64,000 nucleotides of DNA. It comes from Turnera subulata (lineage: Eukaryota > Streptophyta > Magnoliopsida > Malpighiales > Passifloraceae). The stretch spans positions 16,876 through 80,875 of the forward strand of contig JAKUCV010003224.1 in assembly GCA_028386065.3 (NCBI GenBank), read 5' to 3'. The notes under the pieces are model-generated. The model ran no database searches, was not told the DNA's origin, and was given only the letters and a program-made list of their open reading frames with translations. Position numbers and translations under genes: made by a program. Within the stretch, counting starts at the first letter, position 1, and each line of letters opens with the position of its first letter. Positions 11,122 to 22,168 of this stretch are shown here, piece by piece.

Positions 11122-13476
11122 CTAGAAGGACATAACTGTGTCCTTTATAGCACCAGCATAAATCTCTTCACACTCCATTGGTAGTAGGTTCTGCTCAGCT
11201 CCGGCAGGGGTAGGGATGGCAATGGGTGTCTGTTAACGGGGAATCTGCGGGGAATCCCCGAATGGGGAACGGGGATGGGGGCAATCTTCCCCCCGCAGGG
11301 GTGGGGACGAGGGACGTTTTGGCCCCGTGGGGAATTTGGGAATGGGGGCGGGGAATGCTCCCCCCGACCCACGGGGACTCCGAAATAAGCAATTATACAA
11401 AAAAGCCCTTGAGTCATTATCCGATTAACCAATAAGTTGGAATTGGGGAGTAGGCAAAATTTTTGAGATGCAATTGTTGAGTTAGTTGAATGCAATAATT
11501 GGATTTTATTTTAGTGTTCTAGTATGTAATCAAGAGTAAAGACAATGAACTAGTAATAATCTTTAATTTTCTTGTCTTATATTTTGAATCATGTAAGCCA
11601 AAACAATTAAGTTTATTTATAAGTTAGCTTTGATTACTTTTTTAAAAATATATATTTTACTAATTTTTATCTATCAAATTGGGGAATGGGGTCCCCGTGG
11701 GGATCCGATTCCTCGCGGGGAACGGGGATGGGTGCAATTTTCCCCCCGAACGGGGAATGGGGATGGGGACGGGGGAACATTTCGAAAACGGGGGTGGGGG
11801 TGGGGAACCTTCCCCCGCGGGGACCCCGATCCATTGCCATCCCTAGGCAGGGGGCACCTGACCAGGGGATAGGGCCAGGCCATTATGCATCACTGAGGGG
11901 TTAGGCGGTTTTTCAGCCAAGTGAGGTAATGGGTCGGTCACAGTTGAATTTTGGGGGCTCTCTGGGTCGGGTGGTTTATTATGGGGAATAATCATCCTCT
12001 GAAGGGAATGGGGTTGGGTGTATTGGGGGGTAATTGGGGCAGAGGGTTTCCTATAGATTATGTTGGGGGTTATAGACTGGGTAACAATGGAAGCATGAGA
12101 AGAGCCATTTAGGGAGATGGCAGTGTGTGGATGGTTAGCGGTCACTGGTTTGGGACTGGGGGTACTCGGGTTTCTAGGTGTCATGCTGGTAGAGGCTACT
12201 GGGTGGGCTATCTAGGGCTTTGATGGGCTGAAGAGAGGGCGGTCCAAATTATTGGACAAATCTATTAGTAGGGTCCTTGAGGAAGCAGGGTGGGTACTAG
12301 TGTTTTTTAGAGTGGTTGGGGTCTGGGTGGCATCATGGGTTTTTTTTTCTTTGAGTTACTTTTCCTTTGACCTTGTTTGGGCTGGGACTAAAAGGAAAGA
12401 GTGTTAAATATAGGGGTTGGGCTTGGTGTATTTACTGCGCTAGATATTTGAAGCCGAAGATTTGGGTATGGGGTTAGGGTTAAAGGGTTCAGCTAGGATA
12501 GCGAACCAGTTACCTAACTCTCCAGCACTGGAGGCTTGTTGCGGGGCTCGAGGATTGCTTTGATTCCTGGGTGGTCGACGCGCCCGTATGGGTACGTTGA
12601 TCCAATCGCCGAGCTATTTTCTAGGTGGGGCCACTTGCACGGCAGGGCGGGAGGGGCCAGCCTCTTCAGAAGCGGTCGGAGGTAGCCCTTGTTGCTCTTG
12701 AGGGGATGCCGATGGTTGTGGATCAGTGGAGGAGTTAGCATGCCTAGTTGGGCACAGAAGAGGATTATGACCAATTAGGTCGCAAGACTGGCAAATCAGG
12801 GGGAGACCCTCATAACTGACCTTGATTTCTTCCTTTTGCAAAATAACCGTATCTTTAACTGGCTTCTTCAAGTCAATGGCCACCGCGACCTTTGCTAACC
12901 GCCCCCGTCTTGATTTAGCCGTGTTCTGGTCAATCTTAACAGTCCGTCCCACCAGATCTCCCAAAGTGCACAGAATCCTCGAGTGGTATCTACCCAATGG
13001 AAGCCTGGGAAATGAACCCAAACCACCACTTGCTTCAACTCATCGGAGGATGGCTGGAAGTCGTCAGACCAAGGTTGCACATAAACAACATGTCCATATA
13101 CTAACCAAGGGCCATTCAGCAATACATTCTCGTAGTCCATATCATTAGCAAACCGAGCAACAAAATAATTATTCTCTATATCAATTACTCGATACGGACC
13201 TGTGGGTTTCCAGAGAGATTGAAGTTTGTTTTTGAGTGCCATATATCCCACATTCCTTCCCAGAACTTTGAGAATTACAGCCCTCTTCCACGACTTCTGC
13301 AGGCGAGAGATGAAAGCATCCCAGAGTTCAACTTCCGGGCCGTTCTCCCCATCTATAATACAGATATCTCCATCCTCATACTCTGCTTCTTCTTCCTCTA
13401 GCCAAGCGTCATCTTCAACACCCATAGATGGACCACGAGTGAGCTTGTCCTTGTACGAAGCAACTTGCTCCTCCAT
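11122..13476 (-). pseudogene. LINE-A ORF1: DUF4283 and CCHC protein, split by a MITE
   Basis: ORF1 of a plant L1-type LINE, an RNA-binding chaperone. From the start MEEQVASYKDKL at 13476 it shows an acidic N-terminus, a DUF4283 region (about 12960-13330; includes YFVARFANDMDYENVLLNGP), a zf-CCHC_4 knuckle (CQSCDLIGHNPLLC at about 12750-12800) and a Pro/Ser-rich tail ending at the stop 11122-11124, about 60 bp before ORF2 begins. Lesions: a frameshift near 13015, a stop near 12614, and the MITE at 11211-11845, which together with its 8-bp duplication adds 643 bp and so shifts the frame. The LINE's 5' end is near 13640 but not sharply defined. Confidence 0.85.
11211..11845. mobile_element. hAT-type MITE (635 bp), G/C-run rich
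   Basis: Terminal inverted repeats TAGGGATGGCAATGG (11211-11225) and CCATTGCCATCCCTA (11831-11845) are perfect over 15 bp. An exact 8-bp target duplication GGCAGGGG lies at 11203-11210 and 11846-11853, the length made by hAT transposases. Both subterminal regions are packed with runs of 3-6 G or C (GGGGAACGGGGATGGGGGC and similar), while the centre (about 11390-11680) is AT-rich. No transposase is encoded. Confidence 0.95.
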
Positions 13477-13640
13477 GACAGTGTCAACAGATCGGGACTC
13501 GTGGGACTCCTCATTTCTTATTCGAACTTCTTCGTGCTACGATCATGCGCTTCAGCTGTGTCTGGTTCAGGGGAAGTGTCGGTAGAAGGCACCGCCCTTT
13601 TGCCCTCATTGTGGGTACTCTAACACATTCCCCTCATTAA

Positions 13641-14280
13641 AAACAAAGAAAAACCCCCTCATCCCTATACCTCTATGGGGAATGTAAATCTTCATGTGGA
13701 CCTATTCCTTATTTTACTGATTAAATAAAATTCAAATATAAGTTTCATATATGATAAATTAACTCAAACTATATAAAAAAAATTTAAATTTGATTTTAGC
13801 TTATATATAAAAAGCCAAATAATAACAATTTCATTCTAACAATATCAATAAGAAAGCAATCAACAATAATTCAAGTATTTAACTTGTCCTGCTATTAAAA
13901 TTGAATTCTCACATTTTTACTGTATACTAAATCTCAGGATCTTAAACAGCCTAGCTTCAAATTTTTTCCTTATAATTTTATTTGAAAAATTTTAAAACAT
14001 CTAAATTAAAATTATTAGAAGATGTCCTATCTGTAAAAATAAAATTATGTGTTTATGTACTGCGATTCTATAAAAAAATGCTTATATACGACTACGACCT
14101 GAATATTAATTTGCTAGTCAGATTGGTCCTCGGAGGATTATTAGCCCAACATCATGGATTTTGGAATGATTGATTTGCAAGCAGAGGAGAAACCTCTGAA
14201 GTCAATGGACAAAGAGTATTAAACCCAAAAGTTGATTTGAAATCCGGTCCAAGCCCAATGACATATATGTTTTTTCTGAA
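13641..14280. other. AT-rich stretch without recognised features
   Basis: Sequence between the 5' end of LINE-A and the first repeat related to the P450 cluster. It is AT-rich with only short chance reading frames. I see no gene, terminal repeat or target duplication. Confidence 0.6.
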
Positions 14281-14365
14281 TCAAAACATTTAAGCAGATT
14301 AATTAGGCCATTGATCATCAAATTTATAAAGGCAGTGGCCCTTGACCAAAACTTTGAGATTAACT
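14281..14365 (+). repeat. Copy of the segment following the P450 fragment
   Basis: About 85 bp here (CATTTAAGCAGATTAATTAG onward, with GGCAGTGG and CTTGACC) match 38624-38705, which directly follows the truncated P450 exon. The match suggests that a P450-cluster unit once extended to this point, or that both loci carry the same unrecognised repeat. Confidence 0.65.
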
Positions 14366-14499
14366 AGACCTAATCCAGCAAAGTAACCACATCATCAAGG
14401 AGATGACGAGGAGATGACGAGTACCTGCACACAAACCAGAGACCAACACTGTCAGGTAAACTAACTTGGCAACTTATATTGTTCAATTTATATATCTAT

Positions 14500-14625
14500 G
14501 GTTCAGCTCACTAATATTATAGATACACTTCTCCATCCTAACCCTTTAAATATTTATCCACACCCAAGATAGAATCCGGGTGGCCTCTGTGGAAACCAAG
14601 GTCTTATGTCACTGAGCTCAAAAGG
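14500..14625 (-). mobile_element. Possible tRNA-derived SINE relic
   Basis: On the minus strand GAGCTCAGTGACATAAGACC resembles a tRNA-type A box region and CCCGGATTCTATC a B box, about 35 bp apart. Ends and target duplication could not be fixed, so this is tentative. Confidence 0.4.
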
Positions 14626-14639
14626 CTCTGGCGGATACG

Positions 14640-14916
14640 CTCTTGTTTACTTATTATTTTCTACCTTGGATAGATAAAGAAAAATGAATAGATTACAAGA
14701 ATTGTACAATTGTTTATAGACTGAAGTTCTCAGAGTTCAAGGTCTTAAAATATATATCGCCCGCCAATGACAAAAAAGGAAAAAGAAAAAAATGGATTTG
14801 TTCATATCTGCATAACATGTGAGGCTAGCACACTATAGCAGCTTTGTTTACTAAGTTGACTTCTTCGTATTCTTTGCAGATAAATGCTGGATATCTCATA
14901 ATACAACAAATTAATA
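14640..14916 (+). repeat. Diverged copy of a P450-cluster intergenic repeat
   Basis: Matches 22484-22760 and 41105-41490: a shared TTTATTATTTT(A/C)TACCTT start, then TTTGTACAGTTGT-like sequence, the GGCACACTAGCAACTTTGTTTA-like motif and TTTGCAGA(T/G)AAATG(C/A)TGGAT. It ends at the gypsy integrase breakpoint near 14917. It appears to be a remnant of an older duplicate of the cluster. Confidence 0.7.
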
Positions 14917-15323
14917 AGCAGATTTGGTCAATCTACAACGATTACCCAAATAGAATCGAAGCCACCTACAGTTCGCGACAATCCGCTAACAAAGAACATG
15001 GTCACTCTTTCCCACTTCCACTTCGGGACAGATAAGAGCTAAAGTAACCCCTGTGGTTTTTGGTGCTCTCCCTTCACTTGCTGACATATCAAACACTTGG
15101 AGACATAATCAGCCACATCCCGCTTCATGTTGTTCCACCAATAATCTGTTTTGAGGTCGTGATACATCTTGGTGGAACCTGGGTGTAAAGTGTATCGGGT
15201 TTGGTGTGCTTCATTTAAAAGTTTGTTGCGGAGATCCCGAACATCAGGAATATATATTCTTGTACCGTACCTCAAAATACCGTCATCAGTTACCACAAAT
15301 TCAGCTTGTTCCCCTCGGCTCAC
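14917..15323 (-). pseudogene. Gypsy integrase, truncated
   Basis: The minus strand encodes the integrase zinc-binding N-terminus (HHCC type: HQTRYTLHPGSTKMYHDLK ... CLICQQVKGEHQKPQGLL), then the start of the catalytic core (KWERVTM, FDSIWVIV, TKSA) broken by stops and a small deletion. Homology stops near 14917, where a P450-cluster repeat begins, so the rest of the core, the chromodomain region and the 3' LTR are gone. Confidence 0.85.
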
Positions 15324-15332
15324 TTTTTCCTT

Positions 15333-15581
15333 CTACAACTTAGTTTCAGCATCATCATCCTGAGCCTTTGCAATTTCATCATTCAAAATAGGGCGCACCT
15401 GGTAGTGAGCTAGCAATGCTCCCGATTCAGCAACTGCGCAATATAATCCTTGATCCAACAATTCATGCCAAGCCCCAACTGTAGGCCTTCTGACCACACC
15501 AAAATGTGCTAAGCTACCAATAGATTTCCGACTAAGAGCATCGGCCACGACATTAGCTTTCCTGATATGGTACTTGATAAT
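15333..15581 (-). pseudogene. Gypsy RNase H C-terminal part and connection region
   Basis: The minus strand gives CIIKYHIRKANVVADALSRK, the end of the RNase H/tether region of Ty3/gypsy Pol, followed by the connection to integrase. It was continuous with 17003 onward before the solo LTR at 15587-16997 inserted. Confidence 0.88.
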
Positions 15582-15586
15582 ACAAT

Positions 15587-16997
15587 TGATGGGCATGAAA
15601 TTACATACTTTTTACAGCACACAGTGTCGTCTTTTGGCCTTGCAATGATCATTTATTCATGCATTTAGGTGTTAAATCACTTTTATTCATGCCAAATCCA
15701 TCTTTCCTTACCATTGGTTGCTTTCAGGTGCAATTTGGCGTTTTTTGGAGCATATTTGGCGATTTAGGGTCAGCAGCGCCGTTGTTGAAGAAACTGGACA
15801 AATTGCCTAGCAGCGCCGCTGTCGACAAAATATCTGCTCTTAAACCTTTTCCTTCCAGAGAATCTTTTGGTTTGGAGGAGATTTGACGATTATAGCCCAA
15901 AACCAGTGAGGCATTGTGAAGAGCACTGTTCCAGTACAAATCGAATACCTGACAGTGCCCCTGTAGTGGCACTGGCATCAAGACCCTATTTTTACTAGGG
16001 TTTGATCCTAATTTCCAGCAATATTAAAGAGGGGATGCATCTAGACACTCCCAGCAAGGAAAGAAGATTTAATGAGGAATTCTTAGAGCTAAAGTCTAGG
16101 AGTTTTATTCCAATTCCTACACGCATAAATTCCTATCTTTTAGGAATAAAACCCTAGATATAAAAGCATCAGTTGCTGAATGAAAATAGAAGCTTTTGGG
16201 AGGAGCAAAAAGTCACAGATTGGCAGAGAAGAAAGGGAGCTTTAGTTGACTTTTTATAATTTTCTTTTATAAGAAGTCGATTAGGGTTTTTACTTTTATT
16301 TTCTTCTTCTTCATGAACTAATTTCTTTTATCTAGGTTTATGAGATGTAACTACTGTTCTTGATCTTTATTCAATAATTCAGACTTGTTTCTATTATTCG
16401 TTATGCTTTGATTTGTTTATGGAGTTCTTAACAGTGTCTGTGGCTTGATCACCCTCAAACACTATCTTAGACGCCTTAATGACGCACCTAACGGAGAAAC
16501 TAAGAACTCAGACCGTTCTATATCAAGCCTCTACCCCTACTGATCGTCGAAAGAGACTTTTGGGTTAGTTGAGGATAACAGCGCCTGGCACAGCGACACT
16601 GCGCCCTAGGAAAGAGCTTCACTGACGAAAGTAGGTTGTTCCAGAACTAGGGTAGGTTTACAATTACATGTGACAGTAGTTGTAGACAACTTAGGCTAGG
16701 TAGCCCTTCAAAGTGGACGAATTTACAACCAAGTTATTGAATTATTGTTGAACAGCTAGGCAGTAGTGAACCCCGGACAACCTAGGTTCCCATCCGATTG
16801 CTTTTTCTCTTATTTACACCTTTACTTTCTGTTATTTATTTTATATAATTCTCTCATCACGATTTCTATTTATTTTAGTTGTTATTATAGGTCTAATCAA
16901 TTAAGATCCTAAGGACAGTGTTGTTTTCGCAGTCCCTGTGATTCGACCTTGTTTACTATAGCAACGCTGTGCACTTGCAGTCGGTTTTGCACGAACA
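15587..16997 (+). mobile_element. Solo LTR (1411 bp) inside the gypsy RNase H gene
   Basis: Starts TGATGGGCATG at 15587 and ends GCACGAACA at 16997, with exact 5-bp target duplications ACAAT (15582-15586 and 16998-17002). Removing it restores the gypsy RNase H reading (DYD to IIKYH). No internal retroelement sequence is present. Near its end it has CCCTGTGATTCGACC, reminiscent of TAT/Athila-type gypsy LTRs; this clade assignment is tentative. Orientation is assumed from that resemblance. Confidence 0.9.
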
Positions 16998-17002
16998 ACA
17001 AT

Positions 17003-18333
17003 CATAATCTTTAAGCAACTCGATCCATCTTCGTTGCCTTAAATTCAGATCCCGCTGTTCCATTATATACTTCAAGCTTTTATATCCATGTAAATTTCAC
17101 AAGGCTCCCCATACAAGTAATGTCTCCAAATTTTCAAAGCAAACACTACTGCTGCCATCTCGAGATCATGCACCGAGTAATTCTCCTCATTCTTCTTTAG
17201 TTTCCGGGATAGATACACAATCACCCTGCCATCTTGCATTAAAACACAACCCAATCCAACCCTTGATGCATCACAATACACGGTGTATACCCCGTCTTCC
17301 TTAGGCAATGCAAGTATTGGTGCTGTTGTTAGCCTATGCTTTAGCTCCTGGAAGCTAGCCTCACAAGCATCAGGCTACGCAAATTGTTTCTTCTTTTGAA
17401 TCAATCCGCATATTGGTGCAGCAATTGAAGAGAAGCCTTCAAAAAACGTCGGTAGTATCCTACCAGCCCAAGGAAACTTCGTACTTCTGTCACATTGATT
17501 GGCCTCGGCCACTTCACAATTGCCTATACTTTCTGTAGATCTACTTCAATACCCTCAGCCAAAATGACATGGCCTAGAAATGACACTTTTTCCAACCAGA
17601 ACTCACACTTAGAAAATTTTGCAAACAATTTCTCCTTCCGTAAAATCTGTAACACAATCCTCAAGTGTTCTTCATGCTCCTATTTGGTTTTAGAGTAGAC
17701 AAGCACATCATCAATAAACACAATCACGAACTTATCTAGGTACTGCTTGAACACTCAATTCATCAAGTCCATGAATGTTGCTAGTGCGTTGGTCAGACCA
17801 AACGGCATTACCAAAAATTCATAATGCTCGTATCGTGTCCGGAAAGCTGTTATTCGCACATCCTCCTCCTAAATTATCAATTGATGATAATCAGACCTAA
17901 AATCATTCTTTGAGAAGTATCTTGCCCCTTGCAACTGATCAAATAAGTCGTCAATAAGAGGCAATGGGTACTTGTTCCGCACTGTCAGTTTGTTCAATTG
18001 CCGATAATCAACACACATTCTCATTGAGCCGTCTTTCTTTCTGACAAATATAACCGGAGCTCCCTACGAAGGCACACTAGGCCTGATAAATCCCTTGTCC
18101 AACAAATCCTGCAGCTGACTTTTCAATTCCTGCAGTTCAGTAGGCGCCATCCGATAGGGTGTAATTGACACGGGTTTTGCCCCGGAAACAAGTTTAACGC
18201 CAAACTCAATCTCACGTTCCGGTGGTAATCCCAGCAAGTCATCAGGAAATACATCAAGAAATTCATTAACAATAGGAACTTGATCAATTGAAATTTTTGG
18301 CTCTCCTTCACTTTGCACTGATGCCAAATACAA
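17003..18333 (-). pseudogene. Gypsy reverse transcriptase and RNase H N-terminal part
   Basis: The minus strand carries RT from about 18333: a leader with VPIVNEFLDVFPDDL and GLPPEREIEF, then [42 protein letters not shown] and the catalytic FIDDVLVYS at about 17694-17731. RNase H begins with [18 protein letters not shown] (about 17250) and runs to [19 protein letters not shown] near 17010. Several in-frame stops (for example just after SVPS near 18064) show it is dead. Confidence 0.88.
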
Positions 18334-18365
18334 GCAATCTGTTTATCGTGCCACCCGAGCCGCCT

Positions 18366-18812
18366 TCACTGAGAAATTATTTGGGGTTGTGAAGAGACGA
18401 ACTTTCCCTGAAAGATAAATTCTGCCTCCCCTGTGGGCTGAAACTTCACCCTTTTATTTGCATAATCCACCCGTGCACCATACAGAGACAACCAATCCAT
18501 TCCCAGAATTACATCAAAATCGGCCATTGGCAACAACAAAAAATTTGACGGCAAGTGGTGATCCATGACACAAATATCACATCCCCAGTATACCTCATCC
18601 ACAAGGACACGCTCGTCAAGTGGTGTGTACACAGCCAACAGACTCCCCAAATCACTACGTGCTTCCTCAAAATACTTGGCAAAATGTGAGTTAACAAAGG
18701 AGTGAGTACACCCTGTATCAATTAAAGACAATTCAGGGCATAAATTAACTTTGAGTATACCTGTTACGACTGTGTTGGAGACTCTAGCATCCTCCTGAGT
18801 CAAGTAAAACAC
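18366..18812 (-). pseudogene. Gypsy aspartic protease region
   Basis: A 148-aa open stretch with the retroviral-type active site LIDTGCTHSFV, followed by DVILGMDWLSLYGA, the conserved C-terminal block of Ty3/gypsy proteases. It lies between the Gag zinc knuckles and RT, as expected. It is open over its own length but separated from RT by stops. Confidence 0.88.
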
Positions 18813-18959
18813 ACGGGCTTGTCCCTGACTCGGTTGGTAGCTACTGCCTCTACCAACAGCTCCACTTCTAGTACCTCCCCTACCTCAGAAAGCGGACTGG
18901 TCGTCAGCCCGTTGTGGCCTAGGTGATGGTTATGCCACACTGGATGCCATGGATGGTTG

Positions 18960-20130
18960 CCCAACAGAACACTCCCGAGCTCTATGCCCGGTCTGTCCAC
19001 ACGAATAACATATGTTCTGCCCCACCTGACAATCCCGCGACATATGACCAAACTGACCACACATAAAGCATACCATACTGGGTCTCACTTGCATACTCTA
19101 TGCACCCCTATACTGGCTGACTACAGGTCTCATCGAGCTCCCACCAAAACTTGAGGCACCGTAACTAGGACTGCCCCTGAATCGGGCACTAGGTAAGTTA
19201 ACCCACATTCCTATCTTCCTGTGTCCTCATAATTGGCTTGAACCAGCAGAAAAACTTTGTTGGCTTTGAGTGTTGTCTTGATTTTCCCTCTTGGCACTTG
19301 CCTCACTTCTCTCTACTCGGTTCTTTGCTTCAATTGCCCAAGCTTCATCAACTGCTTCAGCATAGGAGCTGAATTGAATTGCCACTAAAGAGTTATGTAT
19401 GTAACCCTTCAGCACAACAATGAACCTTTTGATCTTCCTCCGCTCATCCAGAATGATATGCAAGGCATACTTGGATAGGTTTGTGAATTTGGATTCATAC
19501 TCTCCCATTGTCATGTCCCCTTACCTTAGGAGTTCAAATTCTGCCGTCTTTTGATCCCTAACACTCTCAAGCAGGAATCACTCAAGAAATATGGCACAAA
19601 ACTCAGTCTAAGTCCACGGGACAACATCAGGCATCCTCTCCTTCATTTTAGAATCATACTAGTTGTTAGCTGCATCCCTCTTTAACCGAAAGGCAGCAAG
19701 AGCAACTGCTCGATGGTGGGTACATTCCATCACTTGGAAACATTTCTACACCTCATCTATAAATCGTTGTGGGGTCTTAATTTTCAGCCCCAGAAAATAT
19801 TGGTGGATCGAGTTTCACGAATGCCACCAAAAGAGATTCCCCACTGTGTTCTCGATGTACCAGGTCCTCCCTTCTTTTTCGTCAGCAGCCATCATCTCAG
19901 CCATAGTCTCAACTCCCTGATAACACCATGAAAACCAGCCTTCAGCACCTCCAAAGGCATCACTTGCTAGGCATCTGAATACTCTGCTTCGCTGGAAAAC
20001 TCATCACTGGCACCCCTTAGGACGTAAGTCTTATCACCCACATCCTCGACATCCTGAACAGATTCCACTTCTGAGGCAGCAACATCAGTGAACACTTCCA
20101 TTCCCAACCTTCTTTTTGTTGGCTTACCTG
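18960..20130 (-). pseudogene. Gypsy Gag with two CCHC knuckles
   Basis: The best-preserved part is MTMGEYESKFTNLSKYA (19514 onward), the end of the retrotransposon Gag domain, followed by a Ser/Gln-rich linker. Near 18965-19065 the minus strand reads CGQFGHMSRDC and CGQTGHRAREC, two zinc knuckles. N-terminal sequence runs to about 20130 but is broken by stops. Confidence 0.8.
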
Positions 20131-20255
20131 CACACAAAGTACAAGAGAACCAACACGGAAAAGTTAGCTCTCACCATCCCACGGTCTCTAATAATGGGTA
20201 ACAGCCTTTAGCAACCCTTTTTAGCCTAAGCCCCTTAGCATCAATTAAACCACAC

Positions 20256-20269
20256 TCCGCTACCATAAC
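20256..20269 (-). promoter_or_regulatory. Primer binding site of the gypsy element
   Basis: Next to the LTR end CGTGACA the minus strand reads TTATGGTAGCGGAG, resembling the plant Met-tRNA primer site with the same GCG variant as the copia at 1974-1988. Confidence 0.5.
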
Positions 20270-22168
20270 TGTCACGCCCCTTCAATACATGACCGGCCAG
20301 GTGCCTTGTGCATCACTTAGCATGCTACAGGGCACCCAAAGGCCTATATCAAACAATGGGTAGAAGCTAGCCCAACAGGCAGGAACGATATTGCGCAGCA
20401 AACATTAACACGGGAAACATAAAACGAAATACGAAATTGAACTCACAACAACAAGCTTTATTTTACATAAGGCATGTACATAAAAGATGGGGCACCACAT
20501 GTGTTCTTATGCCAATTCTTTTCATGTACACAAAATCTAGGTAGAACCAGATCTTGATAAGTACCCATCATCTAACAAAACCTGTCTCTCGAGCCTTCCC
20601 TTACCAAGCTGATCAACTCCTTGCCCTGAAACAAAGTGAGTGAAAAGAGGAGGGTGAGTCCACTGACTCAATAAGCTGGTGATCAAACCAGCAACAACAA
20701 TAAAACACAGAAGTAGCAACAACAACCAACAGCTTCACATCAATGCACCGTGATCAGCCCACGGGTAAGCTATCGTGGAGTTGTACTGAGCCTACCTGCA
20801 TGGTCTACTAGCCCTGCCATCCGTGTTACTTCTTATCCCACAGCCCCATGTACGAGGAATAACCGATTGGCTACCAAAACCACACACGGCGCCAAGCACA
20901 ACACCACCACTATCTCATAAGACCAAGCAGCCTTGGAGCACTACAAGGTTCATCATCAATATCATCTTATGCCAATGTCAAGATCCAAATGTAATGCATG
21001 AAATGCACAGCCCGAATATCGGACTTGCAAATAAGCGATGGCATCATCATCTTATCATCAATATTGCACCATTGGTGCCATCAACAAGCATATTGGGTCA
21101 CCAACTAACAAGCTAGCACCATCAACTATTACAAGCATGACAACCCAACTTACTCAAGATTAGGCCTCACTAGCCCCTTCCCTTTCTTTTGGTACTCCTA
21201 AGTTTCTAGCACCTGCCATACGTAAAGTAACATCAATAAATAGAACGGAAATACAAAAAATAGAATAGGAACTCACATAAGTTAGCCTACACACCAACTG
21301 GCCAAATTAGGCCAATCGGCTAGCCCCAATACATGCATTGGCACTCCAAACCAAGTCAAATGTCCCATTCAAGTGCATTAGTACAGGGGCACTTGTTAAA
21401 CCTGCAAGCCATCAGGTTGCCCCCTCCAGGCTTATTAGCTACTGGGAGGGCCAATTGGCCACCTGTAGGGACAATTGTGCGCACCCAGCGCACCAATTGG
21501 CCTCCTACGGGGCCAATTGCGCATCAGCTCAACCAACCAACGCCCCCACCTGAGATACTGCCTTTCCACCATCCAACATCTAACAACAAAGCCACAAACT
21601 TCACACAAATTCGAATTGGTGCACTGTCCATGACAATAGCACACTAGGCAAGCCAATTGGCACCAAAACATGCATAAATTCTAATCAAGCTCACTTACCC
21701 CCTTCCTTTCTGTGTAAGAGCCTTGGGAAAACCTTGAGAATGCTAAGCCTTTCTCCCAGAGTCTCTCCCACGTTTTTGCCACAAAAAGAGGGTTGAGGTA
21801 CTTGCTTGGGCAGATTAGGCTAAGGCAAGCAGGTGACTAAGCAGCCACTTGTTGCCTTTTGCCCTCATACTGCCACTAAGCCTAAGCAGCTCTCCACCTC
21901 ATGCTTATCCTCCACCTCATGCTTGTTTTTGAACCAACAAAACCAAGACAAATCGTCCATACTTAGCCCTCACTTAGTTTTTCCTAAGCCCATAACACAC
22001 ACTAACCCGCGATTAAGGCTAATCGCGCACTAATTAATCCAATCGTGCCAATGGCTAGCCAACTGGAACCAAAAGTTAGCCAACTGAGGCCAACTGAAAC
22101 CAACGCTCATCCCAGCACCCTTCCTCATCAAATTAACACCTTAACCCTCAATTATGTGGGTTATCACA
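20270..22168 (-). mobile_element. Gypsy 5' LTR (1899 bp)
   Basis: Runs from TGTCACGCCCC at 20270 to TTATCACA at 22168. The right end is set by comparison with copy B: sequence from TATATGTTCG (22169) onward matches 40799 onward, while everything left of it does not. Gag follows on the minus strand, so this is the 5' LTR. It belongs to the same family as the solo LTR at 3941-8086. The partner 3' LTR has been lost with the integrase end. Confidence 0.85.
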
